A DNA stretch of 64,000 bases from the NCBI RefSeq assembly GCF_007971025.1, contig NZ_CP042436.1, positions 1,178,001 through 1,242,000 of the forward strand, in the 5' to 3' direction. A program made the translations under genes and the position numbers. Of this stretch, positions 25,283 to 34,364 are shown piece after piece (the stretch's first letter is position 1; each line of letters opens with the position of its first letter). The DNA comes from Mucilaginibacter ginsenosidivorans. Lineage in GTDB: Bacteria > Bacteroidota > Bacteroidia > Sphingobacteriales > Sphingobacteriaceae. Under the pieces are notes generated by a model that made no database searches, had not been told where the DNA came from, and saw only the letters and a list, made by a program, of their open reading frames with translations.

Positions 25283-27346
25283 TTAGTAGCTAAACTTATA
25301 TAATTCTGCGGACGCCGCATCAACATTTATCTCAAGCACATCTTTATTGCCACTAAATATTTCACTAACCGTATATTTTTTTTCAGACGGAAGCCCAAGC
25401 CTTTTAAGATCAATTGGAAATACCTTAGGTTTATCAGCGTAATTAAATACAGCCAGGTAAAAATCGTTGCCTATTTTACGGGTAAACATTTCTGCAGCAC
25501 CGCTACCAGTATTACCTTCGACCGGTTCAAATGCCTTTCCATTTTTTATTATTTTAAGTATCTCCGGGTTTTGATACATTGATTTTGCTACAGCAGACCA
25601 GTGTCCATTGATTGAAAAATCGTCTCCGGTAATAAATGTCCCTGTTATAATTGCAGACAATATTCTTGCCCGGTTTGCTCCCTCCTTTTCGGTGGATAAA
25701 ACCACGTGATCGGCATCAATATAATTATACAAATACGTTTGCCACCATCCGTAATTAAGGCTGTTTAAGGTGTATTTGGTATCGTTTATACTTTTAAAAG
25801 CGTCGCACGCTATCCTACGCATGTGGGCATAGCGACCAGTTGCCAAACCTGGAGATATGGCCGCATAAACCAGCATCTGGTTGCTTAACTGATCCAACAA
25901 AAATTCCATTCCCTTTCGGTAGGCCTGCATACCGGTAGTTACTGTCGTATCGTAAAAACGGGTCGACTCGATCGCTGCGTGGCCCAAAAAGTCGATCTTT
26001 ATCATTTTAAAACCGCAATCGCGAAGCTTTTTTATCATAAAAGCAATGCGTTGTTTTGTACCCGGGTGCGTCGGATCAAGGGCACGGGCACCATCCAAAT
26101 CGTGGTAGCCGCCGGCAACTTTTGTCCACATGTCCCCAAACTTATAGTTGCCTCCTTCGGCAAGCCTGTCGGCGCCATTTTTGTAACCCCAGTCCGTAAA
26201 CGGCGCCCAGTATACGCCAGGCTGCAGCCCTTTTTTCATACAGTAGCCGGCAAATTCTTTAAGTTTTGAGAAATCTCCACTCATTCCTCCGTGCAGCATG
26301 TTGTCCCAATAGGAATCCAGATCAATAAAAGCCGTATTGCCGGTTCTGAACCCGGCCAGGCTGTCCGCGAAAAAATCAACCACTTTTAATGCCTTGTCGA
26401 GTGTTAATTTGTCCTGTATCACACCCCAGCTATTCCAGCCAACAGGTGTAGGGTTGGTCCAGTTAAATATATAGGGCGGATCGGCGATCCGGTTTGCCTT
26501 ACCATATTCTTCAAGTCCATGCCTCCAATCGTCGAAACAGCCCACAAATATTAGCGCTGATTTCAATGTAGCACCACGTATGATGCCATGAGGCATTTTA
26601 TCCCTGGTAATTTCCGCTGCTGTATAACCACTCCACACCTTGACCGAATCGATACCGTCTTTCGTAGATGCAGTAAGTACGCCTGTTTTCCATAATCCAT
26701 GCTCAATCGAGCCCACTACGATCCCTCTCCGGCTGTCGTTATCGTAAACTGCACCAACCTCAGCACTTACATTTCGCAGCGTATCGTTAAAGGGTTTAGC
26801 GTTATAACCGATAAATGTATCGTTGTCAAAAGGAACAAAAAGGGTACGGGCGTCTCGGGGCACTGCCTTAAAGCTGCCGGAAAAAGGTGCCATATAGTTG
26901 CTTTGCAGATGGTCACCCTTTATTTCTGTTTCGATCAAAAAATATTCCCTGTTAGGATATGTGTAAAAGATGAGGTCCATTTCCGGGAGATCGGGTCCGG
27001 TTAACTTTATAATATATTTTTCGCCTTTTCCTAAACCATTACTTATAGCTGTCTCTGTGTATGTTCTTTTCTTATAATCTTTTGATGAAGTAAGCCTTTC
27101 ATCAATCTTTACCTCTGCGTATACATTTGAAAAGACGGCCTCATTGTTTTTGTAAACATTCATGAGACCTGTTTTAAGATCGTATTTGATGAAGCGGGTC
27201 TTTCCAAAAGGGATACGGACCGGGCTGGCATTATTTTGGGCAACTACCGGTAAAGCGACTATAAACTGCAGTGCTGCAAAAAGCAGACTGCAGTATTTAT
27301 ATATGATGTGTAATGATCTCAAAGGTTTTATATGAAGATATATCAT
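25283..27346 (-). CDS. Secreted clan GH-D glycosidase (alpha-galactosidase-like)
   Basis: A 687-aa enzyme with an N-terminal signal segment (ALQFIVALPVVAQ). A beta-sandwich occupies about 40-290, then a TIM barrel with PTPVGWNSWGVI (300-310), IDLDSYWDN, GLQPGVYWAPF and MIKIDFLGH with the likely nucleophile Asp452; YIDADHVVLS and a C-terminal beta domain follow. GWNSW and KxDF are signatures of clan GH-D (GH27/GH36), so an alpha-galactosidase or alpha-N-acetylgalactosaminidase is most likely; exact family undecided. Its ATG overlaps the GH95 stop (ATGA), so it is the last gene of the locus. Confidence 0.8.
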   Translation of the reverse strand: MIYLHIKPLRSLHIIYKYCSLLFAALQFIVALPVVAQNNASPVRIPFGKTRFIKYDLKTGLMNVYKNNEAVFSNVYAEVKIDERLTSSKDYKKRTYTETAISNGLGKGEKYIIKLTGPDLPEMDLIFYTYPNREYFLIETEIKGDHLQSNYMAPFSGSFKAVPRDARTLFVPFDNDTFIGYNAKPFNDTLRNVSAEVGAVYDNDSRRGIVVGSIEHGLWKTGVLTASTKDGIDSVKVWSGYTAAEITRDKMPHGIIRGATLKSALIFVGCFDDWRHGLEEYGKANRIADPPYIFNWTNPTPVGWNSWGVIQDKLTLDKALKVVDFFADSLAGFRTGNTAFIDLDSYWDNMLHGGMSGDFSKLKEFAGYCMKKGLQPGVYWAPFTDWGYKNGADRLAEGGNYKFGDMWTKVAGGYHDLDGARALDPTHPGTKQRIAFMIKKLRDCGFKMIKIDFLGHAAIESTRFYDTTVTTGMQAYRKGMEFLLDQLSNQMLVYAAISPGLATGRYAHMRRIACDAFKSINDTKYTLNSLNYGWWQTYLYNYIDADHVVLSTEKEGANRARILSAIITGTFITGDDFSINGHWSAVAKSMYQNPEILKIIKNGKAFEPVEGNTGSGAAEMFTRKIGNDFYLAVFNYADKPKVFPIDLKRLGLPSEKKYTVSEIFSGNKDVLEINVDAASAELYKFSY

Positions 27347-29694
27347 GATGCCTTCTCAGCCATTACTTCTTTCATAACGCCGTTCACCTTTACTTTAACC
27401 TTACGAGGCGACGGTGAGGTAATGCGGTAGCTGGTTATTTTACCGTTTCTCCATTCCATATCAACCGTAAAATTGCCCCGGGCCCTTAATCCTGATACCT
27501 TTCCATAAGACTTCCAGGCAGCGGGTATCGCGGGGATCAATCCTATATAACCGGCGTGGCTTTGTATCAGCATTTCGCCGATACCTGCTGTGCCGCCGAA
27601 GTTGCCGTCGATCTGGAACGGAGGTCCAGCGTCGAGCAGGTTGGGGTAAATACCCCCGCCCGAGCCGTAGTTAATATCAGTGCGAACGGTTGGTTTCATC
27701 AATTCAGTGTAAAGCTTATAAGCCCGTTCCCCATCCTCCAGCCTTGCCCAAAACAATATTTTATAAGCTATTGACCAGCCCGGCCCATCATCACCGCGCA
27801 CATTGAGTGTTTTCTTAGCGGCTTCGGCCAAAGCGGGAGTCTTCTCTGGTGTGATCAACTGCGCCGGGTATAAACCATACAGGTGGGCAATGTGCCTGTG
27901 ATGTGGCTCTGTTTCTTTATAATCCTCAAGCCATTCCTGTATACGGCCATCTTTTGCTATAACACCAGGCGGAGGTATCTCTTTTAATTTTAAAGTTAAT
28001 TCCTTCCTGAACGCTGCATCTATGCCTAATACTTTAGATGCCGTTATCACATTTTCAAATAATTCCCTGATGATCTGGTTATCAATCGTCGCGCCCATAC
28101 ATATACTCGAGGTTTTGCCGTTAGGCATGTAAAACGAGTTTTCGGGCGAAGATGACGGCGAAGTTACCAGCCAGCCCGTTTTAGGGTCCTTCACCAAAAT
28201 ACTGTTATAAAACTGCGCCGAGCCTTTCAGTATCGGGTATATGCTTTGCAGGTATTTTTTATTGTTGGTAAAGGTGTAATGCTCCCATATATTATTACAC
28301 AACCAACCCGATCCCGACTTGGATATTCCCCACGAAGCCTCCTCACCAGGCTCTGTAAAATGCCAGGGGTTAGTTATTACATGTGCTACCCACCCATCTG
28401 CGTTGTAGTAAGCTTTAGCTGTTCTTTCCCCATGCTTTATCATGCCTCTTACCAATTCAACGAGTGGCAGATTCAGCTCAGAAAGATTAGCCATCTCTAA
28501 GGGCCAATGGTTCATCTGCACATTTATATCCAGGTGGTAGTCGCCGTTCCACGGTGTTTGTATCTGGTTGGCCCACAAACCTTGCAGGTTGGGCGGCAGC
28601 AACCCCACCCTTGTGCTGCAAATGCTGAGGTATCTTCCGAACTGAAAAAACAAGGCAGCCAGACCATTGTCCGAGGAAGGGTCTTTATGAAAGGAAATAA
28701 GCCTTTTATCGGTTGTTTCTGTAGTGTTATTGGTATTACCGAGAATGATACTTACCCGATTGAACAACTTTTGATAATTGCTGATGTGATGGCGTTTTTC
28801 TGCTGCGTAAGGTGTTTTTAATGCAGTTGCGAGTATGGCCTCGGTTTTTTGTTTGAACGGCTTTTCCTTGAAGTCCGTTCCAGCTGAAATATAGATAATG
28901 GCCTCAGTTGCATCTTTTATGACAAGCGTTTGGTTTGATGCATTGATAGTGCCACCCTTCAATTTTGCCCTTACCCGCGCAATATATTGCATCCCATTGC
29001 CATCGGTGCCGTTATCCAACTGACCGCTTAGTTGCAGTTCATTGTCATTAACGGATGCCGTTCCGCGTTCGGGCCTGCTTATCGAAATAGTGCAGTTGAG
29101 CTGCCCGGGCTTATCTGCCGTAAGTTTTACAACACTTATATCATTACCAAAACTTGTAAAATACTCCCGTGTATAGGTAATGCCATTTACCTGGTAGCTG
29201 CATTTGGCTATCGCGTTGTTCAAGGATAATTCGCGTTCGTAGTTCTGGAATTTCACATCCTCGCTGTCAGTATTATTATATTTGAATTGGATAGCCAGGT
29301 CGCCCAGCACCTGGTAACATCCGAAAGGGACACTGGCGCCACCCTTTCCTGTGCAAACAAAATCCTTATTGATAAGCGCCTGCGCTTCGTCGTTCCTGCC
29401 TTCAAGAAGTAATTTCCGAATTTGCGGCAGGGCTTTGTAAGCCTCATAATTGTTGGCATCCTGCGGCGCGCCCGACCACAGCGTAATGTCATTCAGTACA
29501 ATATTTTCTTTGGTTACACCGCCATCGGGCATCATCCCAAGCCGACCGTTGCCCAAGGGTAAAGTTTCTTCCCAAACCTGCGCAGGCTTATCATACCATA
29601 ATTTTAAGGGTTGCTGCTGCCCCGGGCACAGGTTGTTTAAAAACAGTAATGCTGTTATTAATGGAAAAAATCTTCTGGCTGTTTTAGTATTCAT
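27343..29694 (-). CDS. GH95-family alpha-L-fucosidase or alpha-L-galactosidase
   Basis: A 783-aa secreted enzyme: signal peptide to GQQQ (about residue 27), N-terminal domain with WEETLPLGNGRLGMMPDGG and LNDITLWSG, an (alpha/alpha)6 barrel with LDINVQMNHWPLEMANL (catalytic Asn pair), HHRHIAHLYGLYP and QIDGNFGGTAGIGEML with the catalytic Asp. These are the hallmark positions of GH95, which removes alpha-1,2-L-fucose by inversion; some members prefer L-galactose. Length is typical. It follows the double hydrolase by 17 bases. Confidence 0.92.
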   Translation of the reverse strand: MNTKTARRFFPLITALLFLNNLCPGQQQPLKLWYDKPAQVWEETLPLGNGRLGMMPDGGVTKENIVLNDITLWSGAPQDANNYEAYKALPQIRKLLLEGRNDEAQALINKDFVCTGKGGASVPFGCYQVLGDLAIQFKYNNTDSEDVKFQNYERELSLNNAIAKCSYQVNGITYTREYFTSFGNDISVVKLTADKPGQLNCTISISRPERGTASVNDNELQLSGQLDNGTDGNGMQYIARVRAKLKGGTINASNQTLVIKDATEAIIYISAGTDFKEKPFKQKTEAILATALKTPYAAEKRHHISNYQKLFNRVSIILGNTNNTTETTDKRLISFHKDPSSDNGLAALFFQFGRYLSICSTRVGLLPPNLQGLWANQIQTPWNGDYHLDINVQMNHWPLEMANLSELNLPLVELVRGMIKHGERTAKAYYNADGWVAHVITNPWHFTEPGEEASWGISKSGSGWLCNNIWEHYTFTNNKKYLQSIYPILKGSAQFYNSILVKDPKTGWLVTSPSSSPENSFYMPNGKTSSICMGATIDNQIIRELFENVITASKVLGIDAAFRKELTLKLKEIPPPGVIAKDGRIQEWLEDYKETEPHHRHIAHLYGLYPAQLITPEKTPALAEAAKKTLNVRGDDGPGWSIAYKILFWARLEDGERAYKLYTELMKPTVRTDINYGSGGGIYPNLLDAGPPFQIDGNFGGTAGIGEMLIQSHAGYIGLIPAIPAAWKSYGKVSGLRARGNFTVDMEWRNGKITSYRITSPSPRKVKVKVNGVMKEVMAEKAS

Positions 29695-29711
29695 AGGTTA
29701 AATTTTAGCTG

Positions 29712-31688
29712 TTATTCATTGATCAAAAAATTAACTATCCTGCAGGTAGTGCCTTTGCTTGCCTTATTTTTTTGCCCGCTTATCCTGATCTTCAAAACAT
29801 GATTACCCGGTTTCAGATCGCTGCCAAGCAAAAGGTACCAGGGCAGGTGCAGCATGGCGCTCCATTGGGTATACATATCTAAATTTCTGTATTCGCCCTT
29901 GTCAACGGCATAGGAAATAATTCCCGCGTCGGAGCCTGATACAATGGCTATTCCAACGGCCGTTCCTTTAAAGGGCAATGATAATTCAGCACCCGGTGTA
30001 TCCGAGCTCAATACCGGGATATTCACAAAACCTTCGCGCGTTGGCAAACCGTCCGAAGGATGCCATTGAGGGGTGATCGTCCAGCCGTTCCTGTAAACTG
30101 CATTTCTAATGTTGTAATATTTGCCATGTTGCAGATTCGCCTTATCGAGTGGTTTTGGCAATGATCTTGCCGGTTCTGGTAAGCCGCCAGGTTGGTGATC
30201 AAAACAATCCTGCAATAATCCCTTGATGGTAGCAAAATATAGTTCCTGCCCAAACGCCGCCGGGTGAAGATCTTTAAAATCATCGTCCCAGTTGAACTCA
30301 TGATGGTTCATTTTATCCGATACTTCCTTACCAAGGTTAATGAAAGGAAGATCATAATAATACGATAATAACCGGTGATTGGCGATCTCTGCAGGTACGA
30401 TACCTTTGTTGTAATCGCCCGTTTTGTCCGGATCGGCAAAAGCCATCATCACAATATCCATGTCCGGGTTGCTTTTCTTAGCGTGGCGGATGATCCCTTC
30501 GAGGGCGCGTACCTGGGTAATGCTGTCCGTGCTGTTTGCTCTATCGTTTACTGCTGCCTCGACAAATAGAAGATCTGTTTTACCTGAGTCCAGCACATCG
30601 CGCTGTAGTCTGAAAGCATGAGGAAGGCTACCTAAAGAAGGTATACCCGCTGCAATAAAATGAAATTCAGCATCGGGGAACCGCTCCGTCAAATACCTGC
30701 ACACCTTTTGCCGCCAGCCGGGGTTATAAGTGATGGACCCTCCAAGAAATGTCACGGTTGCCATTTTACGGGTTGTAACCGCTTTATAAAAATTCTTCAA
30801 CCCGCTCGCCTTTTCATAGTAATTGCTGTATGGCAGCGGTTCTTTTACCGGGAATGAGTTATTGAATATAAAATCAGCATAGTAGTCCGGCCTGTCAATT
30901 GGGAAATGGTGGCCCATAAGTTCCTGCGGACCAATAGTTACCGGGTGAATGCTCATTGGCCCTCCGGCGGCAATATATCTTTGGGCAAACAGGTAGGAGT
31001 TTTCGGCCGGCGGTGCCAGCTTATCTTCAAGGCCTATAACATGCAGCACAGGTACCCTGAACGACGCAAGGCCCTCCAGGTTATCGACAGGATTATCCCG
31101 GTAAGCCATGGCTTGCTCCTCTGTAAAATGATAAACGGCTTTTAGCTGGCTCCACAAAGCAGTATCGCCTATGCCCTTCTCCTTGCCACCGGGCCAGCTT
31201 TTAATGTCGCATACGGGCGTTTCGGCGTATACACAGGTAACTTTATCCGGGTTGCGTTTCGCCCAGCCATAGGCATATAGGGCGCCGCGGCTTACTGCTT
31301 CGAGCGCTACCTTTGGCGCGAGGTTTATTTTAGTGGTCAGGTAGTCATAAAGCTTATCCCAAACCTGCATGGCCTGTGGGCTGCCATATTGATCATCATC
31401 GCTGATATAGGCTACAAAAAAACCTTTGGTAAGCAAAATGCTATCCATATCCGTGTGCCAGTCGGGGAACGAGGCACGCCAAACCCAGGGGTTGCCCGGC
31501 AGGGCATGGGCCGGCTTGACATAGTAAGCATTATGCCCGTCAACTGAAAACCCGACCTTTTCAAATCCTTTCCAGGAATTGGTTGGTGATCTATCCTGCC
31601 CGTTGGCAAATGTGAAAACAATGGTCAATAACAGCGTTAAGCTTAGCTTATAGTATGACCCAGAAAACATTGAGAAATATCCCTGCAT
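29712..31688 (-). CDS. Fused alpha/beta hydrolase and SGNH (GDSL) hydrolase, secreted
   Basis: A 658-aa protein with a signal segment (LTLLLTIVFTFANGQ, about 17-31). The first half (about 45-290) is an alpha/beta hydrolase with the nucleophile elbow EAVSRGAL instead of GxSxG, a late Asp in GLEDKLAPP and His in GHHFP. The second half (about 310-510) is SGNH: block I FLGGSITYNP, block III VEAAVND, block V DDDFKDLHPAA with Asp and His. A beta-rich C-terminal domain follows. Two esterases in one chain suggest removal of two kinds of ester, such as acetyl and a larger acyl group, from the glycan. The start could also be ATG at 31670. Confidence 0.85.
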   Translation of the reverse strand: MQGYFSMFSGSYYKLSLTLLLTIVFTFANGQDRSPTNSWKGFEKVGFSVDGHNAYYVKPAHALPGNPWVWRASFPDWHTDMDSILLTKGFFVAYISDDDQYGSPQAMQVWDKLYDYLTTKINLAPKVALEAVSRGALYAYGWAKRNPDKVTCVYAETPVCDIKSWPGGKEKGIGDTALWSQLKAVYHFTEEQAMAYRDNPVDNLEGLASFRVPVLHVIGLEDKLAPPAENSYLFAQRYIAAGGPMSIHPVTIGPQELMGHHFPIDRPDYYADFIFNNSFPVKEPLPYSNYYEKASGLKNFYKAVTTRKMATVTFLGGSITYNPGWRQKVCRYLTERFPDAEFHFIAAGIPSLGSLPHAFRLQRDVLDSGKTDLLFVEAAVNDRANSTDSITQVRALEGIIRHAKKSNPDMDIVMMAFADPDKTGDYNKGIVPAEIANHRLLSYYYDLPFINLGKEVSDKMNHHEFNWDDDFKDLHPAAFGQELYFATIKGLLQDCFDHQPGGLPEPARSLPKPLDKANLQHGKYYNIRNAVYRNGWTITPQWHPSDGLPTREGFVNIPVLSSDTPGAELSLPFKGTAVGIAIVSGSDAGIISYAVDKGEYRNLDMYTQWSAMLHLPWYLLLGSDLKPGNHVLKIRISGQKNKASKGTTCRIVNFLINE

Positions 31689-31812
31689 TGAATTAATTTT
31701 TTTACGGTTGCTTCAATATAGGCAAAAGCCCGTAATAAGAGCAACAAGCCATTCAAACTAAATGGCCCGTTGACTTACCTGATAGTGAGATTTAGTTGAC
31801 CTTGCTTGCAGC

Positions 31813-33057
31813 TTAGTTAAGCACGTTATAAAACATGGTGATTTCGCTTAAATTGGTGTAACTCCCTTCGCCGTCCGAATTGTGCTTTATCCTTATCCGG
31901 ATATAGCGTACAGGTGTCGACGTATTATCGAGGTCAACCTTTAATGCGGCCTTTCCGTCGTCGGTTCTTTTCACTTCCTTAAGCAGCTTCCATCCTTTGG
32001 CTATAGCCTCATCGGTCCATCCCGGATCGTTGGGCTGCAGGGTAGTTGCAGCATTGGTAATATCGGCAATACCCCATACTTCAAAATCATCCGGATTGTG
32101 GCAGCAGTCACGCCCGGTTTCCTCTATCTGTGTTAAACTGTTATATACCTTGCCCATATCAAAGGTCAAAGTTTGAGGAAGCGGATGTGCGCCATCGCTA
32201 TGGAATATATTCGGATACCCCTGCGGGCCAACACTTCCGTCCCAAAGCCGCGGAACATCGGTATCCCCTCCGTAAGGGTTCATATCGTTAGGAAGATATA
32301 CTTTTTGAAACAGCGATTTGTCGCACGCAGCATACCCGAATATTTGCGGGAACGTTGTGTAACTATTGACATTAAAGGTATCTATTGCACCCTTGACCGG
32401 CACAAATGTCGACCGGAAATCTAATGTTGAGCCGCCTTTAAAATCGGTTAGGGTGATACTGCTGTCCCTGTACAATAACTTTTGCACGGTCTGCCCGCTC
32501 CTGTTAGTATACCTGATGGTAGTTGAAGTATTATGGGCAAAGCTAAAGCTCTCGCTCGCGGTGTCAATTTTATAAAAGTTAAGGGTTACGCTTCCATCGG
32601 CTGATACCGTGTAAGGGTTAGCCACCTTATAAGCCCTGTTTACAAGGCCCGATTGATAACTGGGCCCGTATACCTTTACATTGTTAACATCAATTGGTAT
32701 TGATTTATTACCCTGCCCGTCGTACGAATAAATGGTGAACGAATAGGAATATTCATTCAGATCGGGTACGATGACCTTTAGTGTGTCCGTGGGGTTATGA
32801 TCTGAGGAAGAAAACACAAGGGAGTCGGCATGGTTGTTCCAAAAAATAATGTATTTGGTTATGCTCGGATCGGGACTGGGGTTCCATAATAGCTCCACCC
32901 GTAAATTTCCCGGTTTTGAATTCGGATTACTGGCAACACCGGGATAAATTAATTCCTTTCCCTTCAAAAAGTCTTTAAACTCTGTATCTCGTTTTACACA
33001 ACTGATGAAAACGGCGGTCACCATCAGCACTATAGTTATTTTGAAAATTAATTTCAT
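31813..33057 (-). CDS. Surface glycan-binding lipoprotein, DUF4998-type with C-terminal discoidin-like domain
   Basis: A 414-aa lipoprotein with lipobox VFISC (Cys20). An N-terminal fibronectin-like region (VELLWNPSPDPSITKYIIFW, then SYDGQGNKS) matches DUF4998, followed by a C-terminal discoidin-like (F5/8 type C) domain: QTLTFDMGKVY, DDFEVWGIAD, RYIRIRIKHNSDGEGSYTNLSEI. Position after SusD and such domains point to a cell-surface glycan-binding protein. Sugar specificity cannot be read. Confidence 0.78.
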   Translation of the reverse strand: MKLIFKITIVLMVTAVFISCVKRDTEFKDFLKGKELIYPGVASNPNSKPGNLRVELLWNPSPDPSITKYIIFWNNHADSLVFSSSDHNPTDTLKVIVPDLNEYSYSFTIYSYDGQGNKSIPIDVNNVKVYGPSYQSGLVNRAYKVANPYTVSADGSVTLNFYKIDTASESFSFAHNTSTTIRYTNRSGQTVQKLLYRDSSITLTDFKGGSTLDFRSTFVPVKGAIDTFNVNSYTTFPQIFGYAACDKSLFQKVYLPNDMNPYGGDTDVPRLWDGSVGPQGYPNIFHSDGAHPLPQTLTFDMGKVYNSLTQIEETGRDCCHNPDDFEVWGIADITNAATTLQPNDPGWTDEAIAKGWKLLKEVKRTDDGKAALKVDLDNTSTPVRYIRIRIKHNSDGEGSYTNLSEITMFYNVLN

Positions 33058-33085
33058 GATCTCTTTATTTAAACATGTTTAAATA

Positions 33086-34324
33086 TTACTGCGGGTTACC
33101 ATAAATAGAAAACTCCATCACATGCGCAAAATCACCGCCCGACCACGTATCGCGAACAACCATGCGGAAATACCTTACAATGGGAGCTCCCGGCGGGATG
33201 TCAAAATTGACACCAGCGGCTACAAAGGCGGCATCGGCAGTGTTTGTAAAGCCTGGTGTAAGGCCCGAGGGAGGGTCGGGAAAATGATAATTACCCAGGT
33301 TTACCCAATCTCCCACAACAGCCCCAACGGGGGCTAATGTTGGCAATGAGGCGTCCTGCGGCGCAGGTTTATCGGACCCCCAGATCGAAAAATCTTTTGG
33401 ATTACCATGTGCATAGGCATACTGGTCGGGCCTTTCCCACATCACAAAACGGCTTAACTGCGCCGATACGCCCATGCTAAAAGTTACCTGTATGGGTTGC
33501 GGGCCACCCGGAGCTGTATGCCATCCGTTGGAGTAACCATCCGTCTTATTATCCCACAAATAAGGCACCTCCCATCCGTAAGCAGTTGGGCTGTCAGAGG
33601 GTAACCTGTAAGTCGAAAACTTGCTCTTATCAAGCAGTGTTTCAAATATGGGGGTTATTGTCATGAGTGTTGTATCAGAAACATTTCCATACTTATCAGT
33701 AACGTAGGCCCCAATTTGCCGGGGCGTTGGAGAAAATCCTCTTATGGTATAATTTATACTGTCCTGGTTGGTATAGTGTTGATCCGAAACTTCGAGCGCA
33801 TTGGTTGAAACATCCATGGCAATCAAAATCAATCCCACCGGCGACTTACCCCGGTTTACAGCCTTTATATTCACGCCACCAAAATCCGCGGTCAACTTAA
33901 TGGTCGGTTTCACAAGCAGGTAGTAGGGTGTATCGGGGTGCACGGTTACGGTAACCGGATCGGACTGCACATTGGCACGGCTTACCGACCTTAACGTTAC
34001 CTTATAATCCTGGCTTTTTGCAAAACCATCCACCAACACGGTGTCGGTGTAATAACTTGATTTGGTTTGACGAACTGTTTTTCCGTTAATATTATACTCC
34101 GCCTCGACATATAACAAGTTTGGAGAATTAGGCAATGTATAGGTGATATAGGCTGCGCCATTCAGGTTTTTAACTTTTATATCTGTTATAACCCCCGGCT
34201 TTGATTTATCGGCCGACACGGGCGCGGTATATCCGTCGTTCTTTTTGCACGAACTCAGCAAACCCATTAGTATAACGAGTATTAATGGTGATATCCGCAC
34301 TATATATTTTTCAATTTTTTTCAT
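33086..34324 (-). CDS. Surface glycan-binding lipoprotein, DUF4959/DUF5126/DUF5000 type
   Basis: A 412-aa lipoprotein from ATG at 34324 (signal ending in LLSSC). Three regions: an N-terminal Ig-like part with KPGVITDIKVKNLNGAAYITY (DUF4959), a middle beta domain (DUF5126) and a C-terminal discoidin-like DUF5000 with LWDNKTDGYSNGWHT, PIQVTFSMG, FSIWGSD and VRYFRMVVRDTW. This arrangement is standard for the SusE-position protein after SusD. An ATG three codons upstream (34333) is also possible. Confidence 0.82.
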   Translation of the reverse strand: MKKIEKYIVRISPLILVILMGLLSSCKKNDGYTAPVSADKSKPGVITDIKVKNLNGAAYITYTLPNSPNLLYVEAEYNINGKTVRQTKSSYYTDTVLVDGFAKSQDYKVTLRSVSRANVQSDPVTVTVHPDTPYYLLVKPTIKLTADFGGVNIKAVNRGKSPVGLILIAMDVSTNALEVSDQHYTNQDSINYTIRGFSPTPRQIGAYVTDKYGNVSDTTLMTITPIFETLLDKSKFSTYRLPSDSPTAYGWEVPYLWDNKTDGYSNGWHTAPGGPQPIQVTFSMGVSAQLSRFVMWERPDQYAYAHGNPKDFSIWGSDKPAPQDASLPTLAPVGAVVGDWVNLGNYHFPDPPSGLTPGFTNTADAAFVAAGVNFDIPPGAPIVRYFRMVVRDTWSGGDFAHVMEFSIYGNPQ

Positions 34325-34364
34325 CGCTATCATTTATTTAAAATCATGAATGGATATTGTCATC

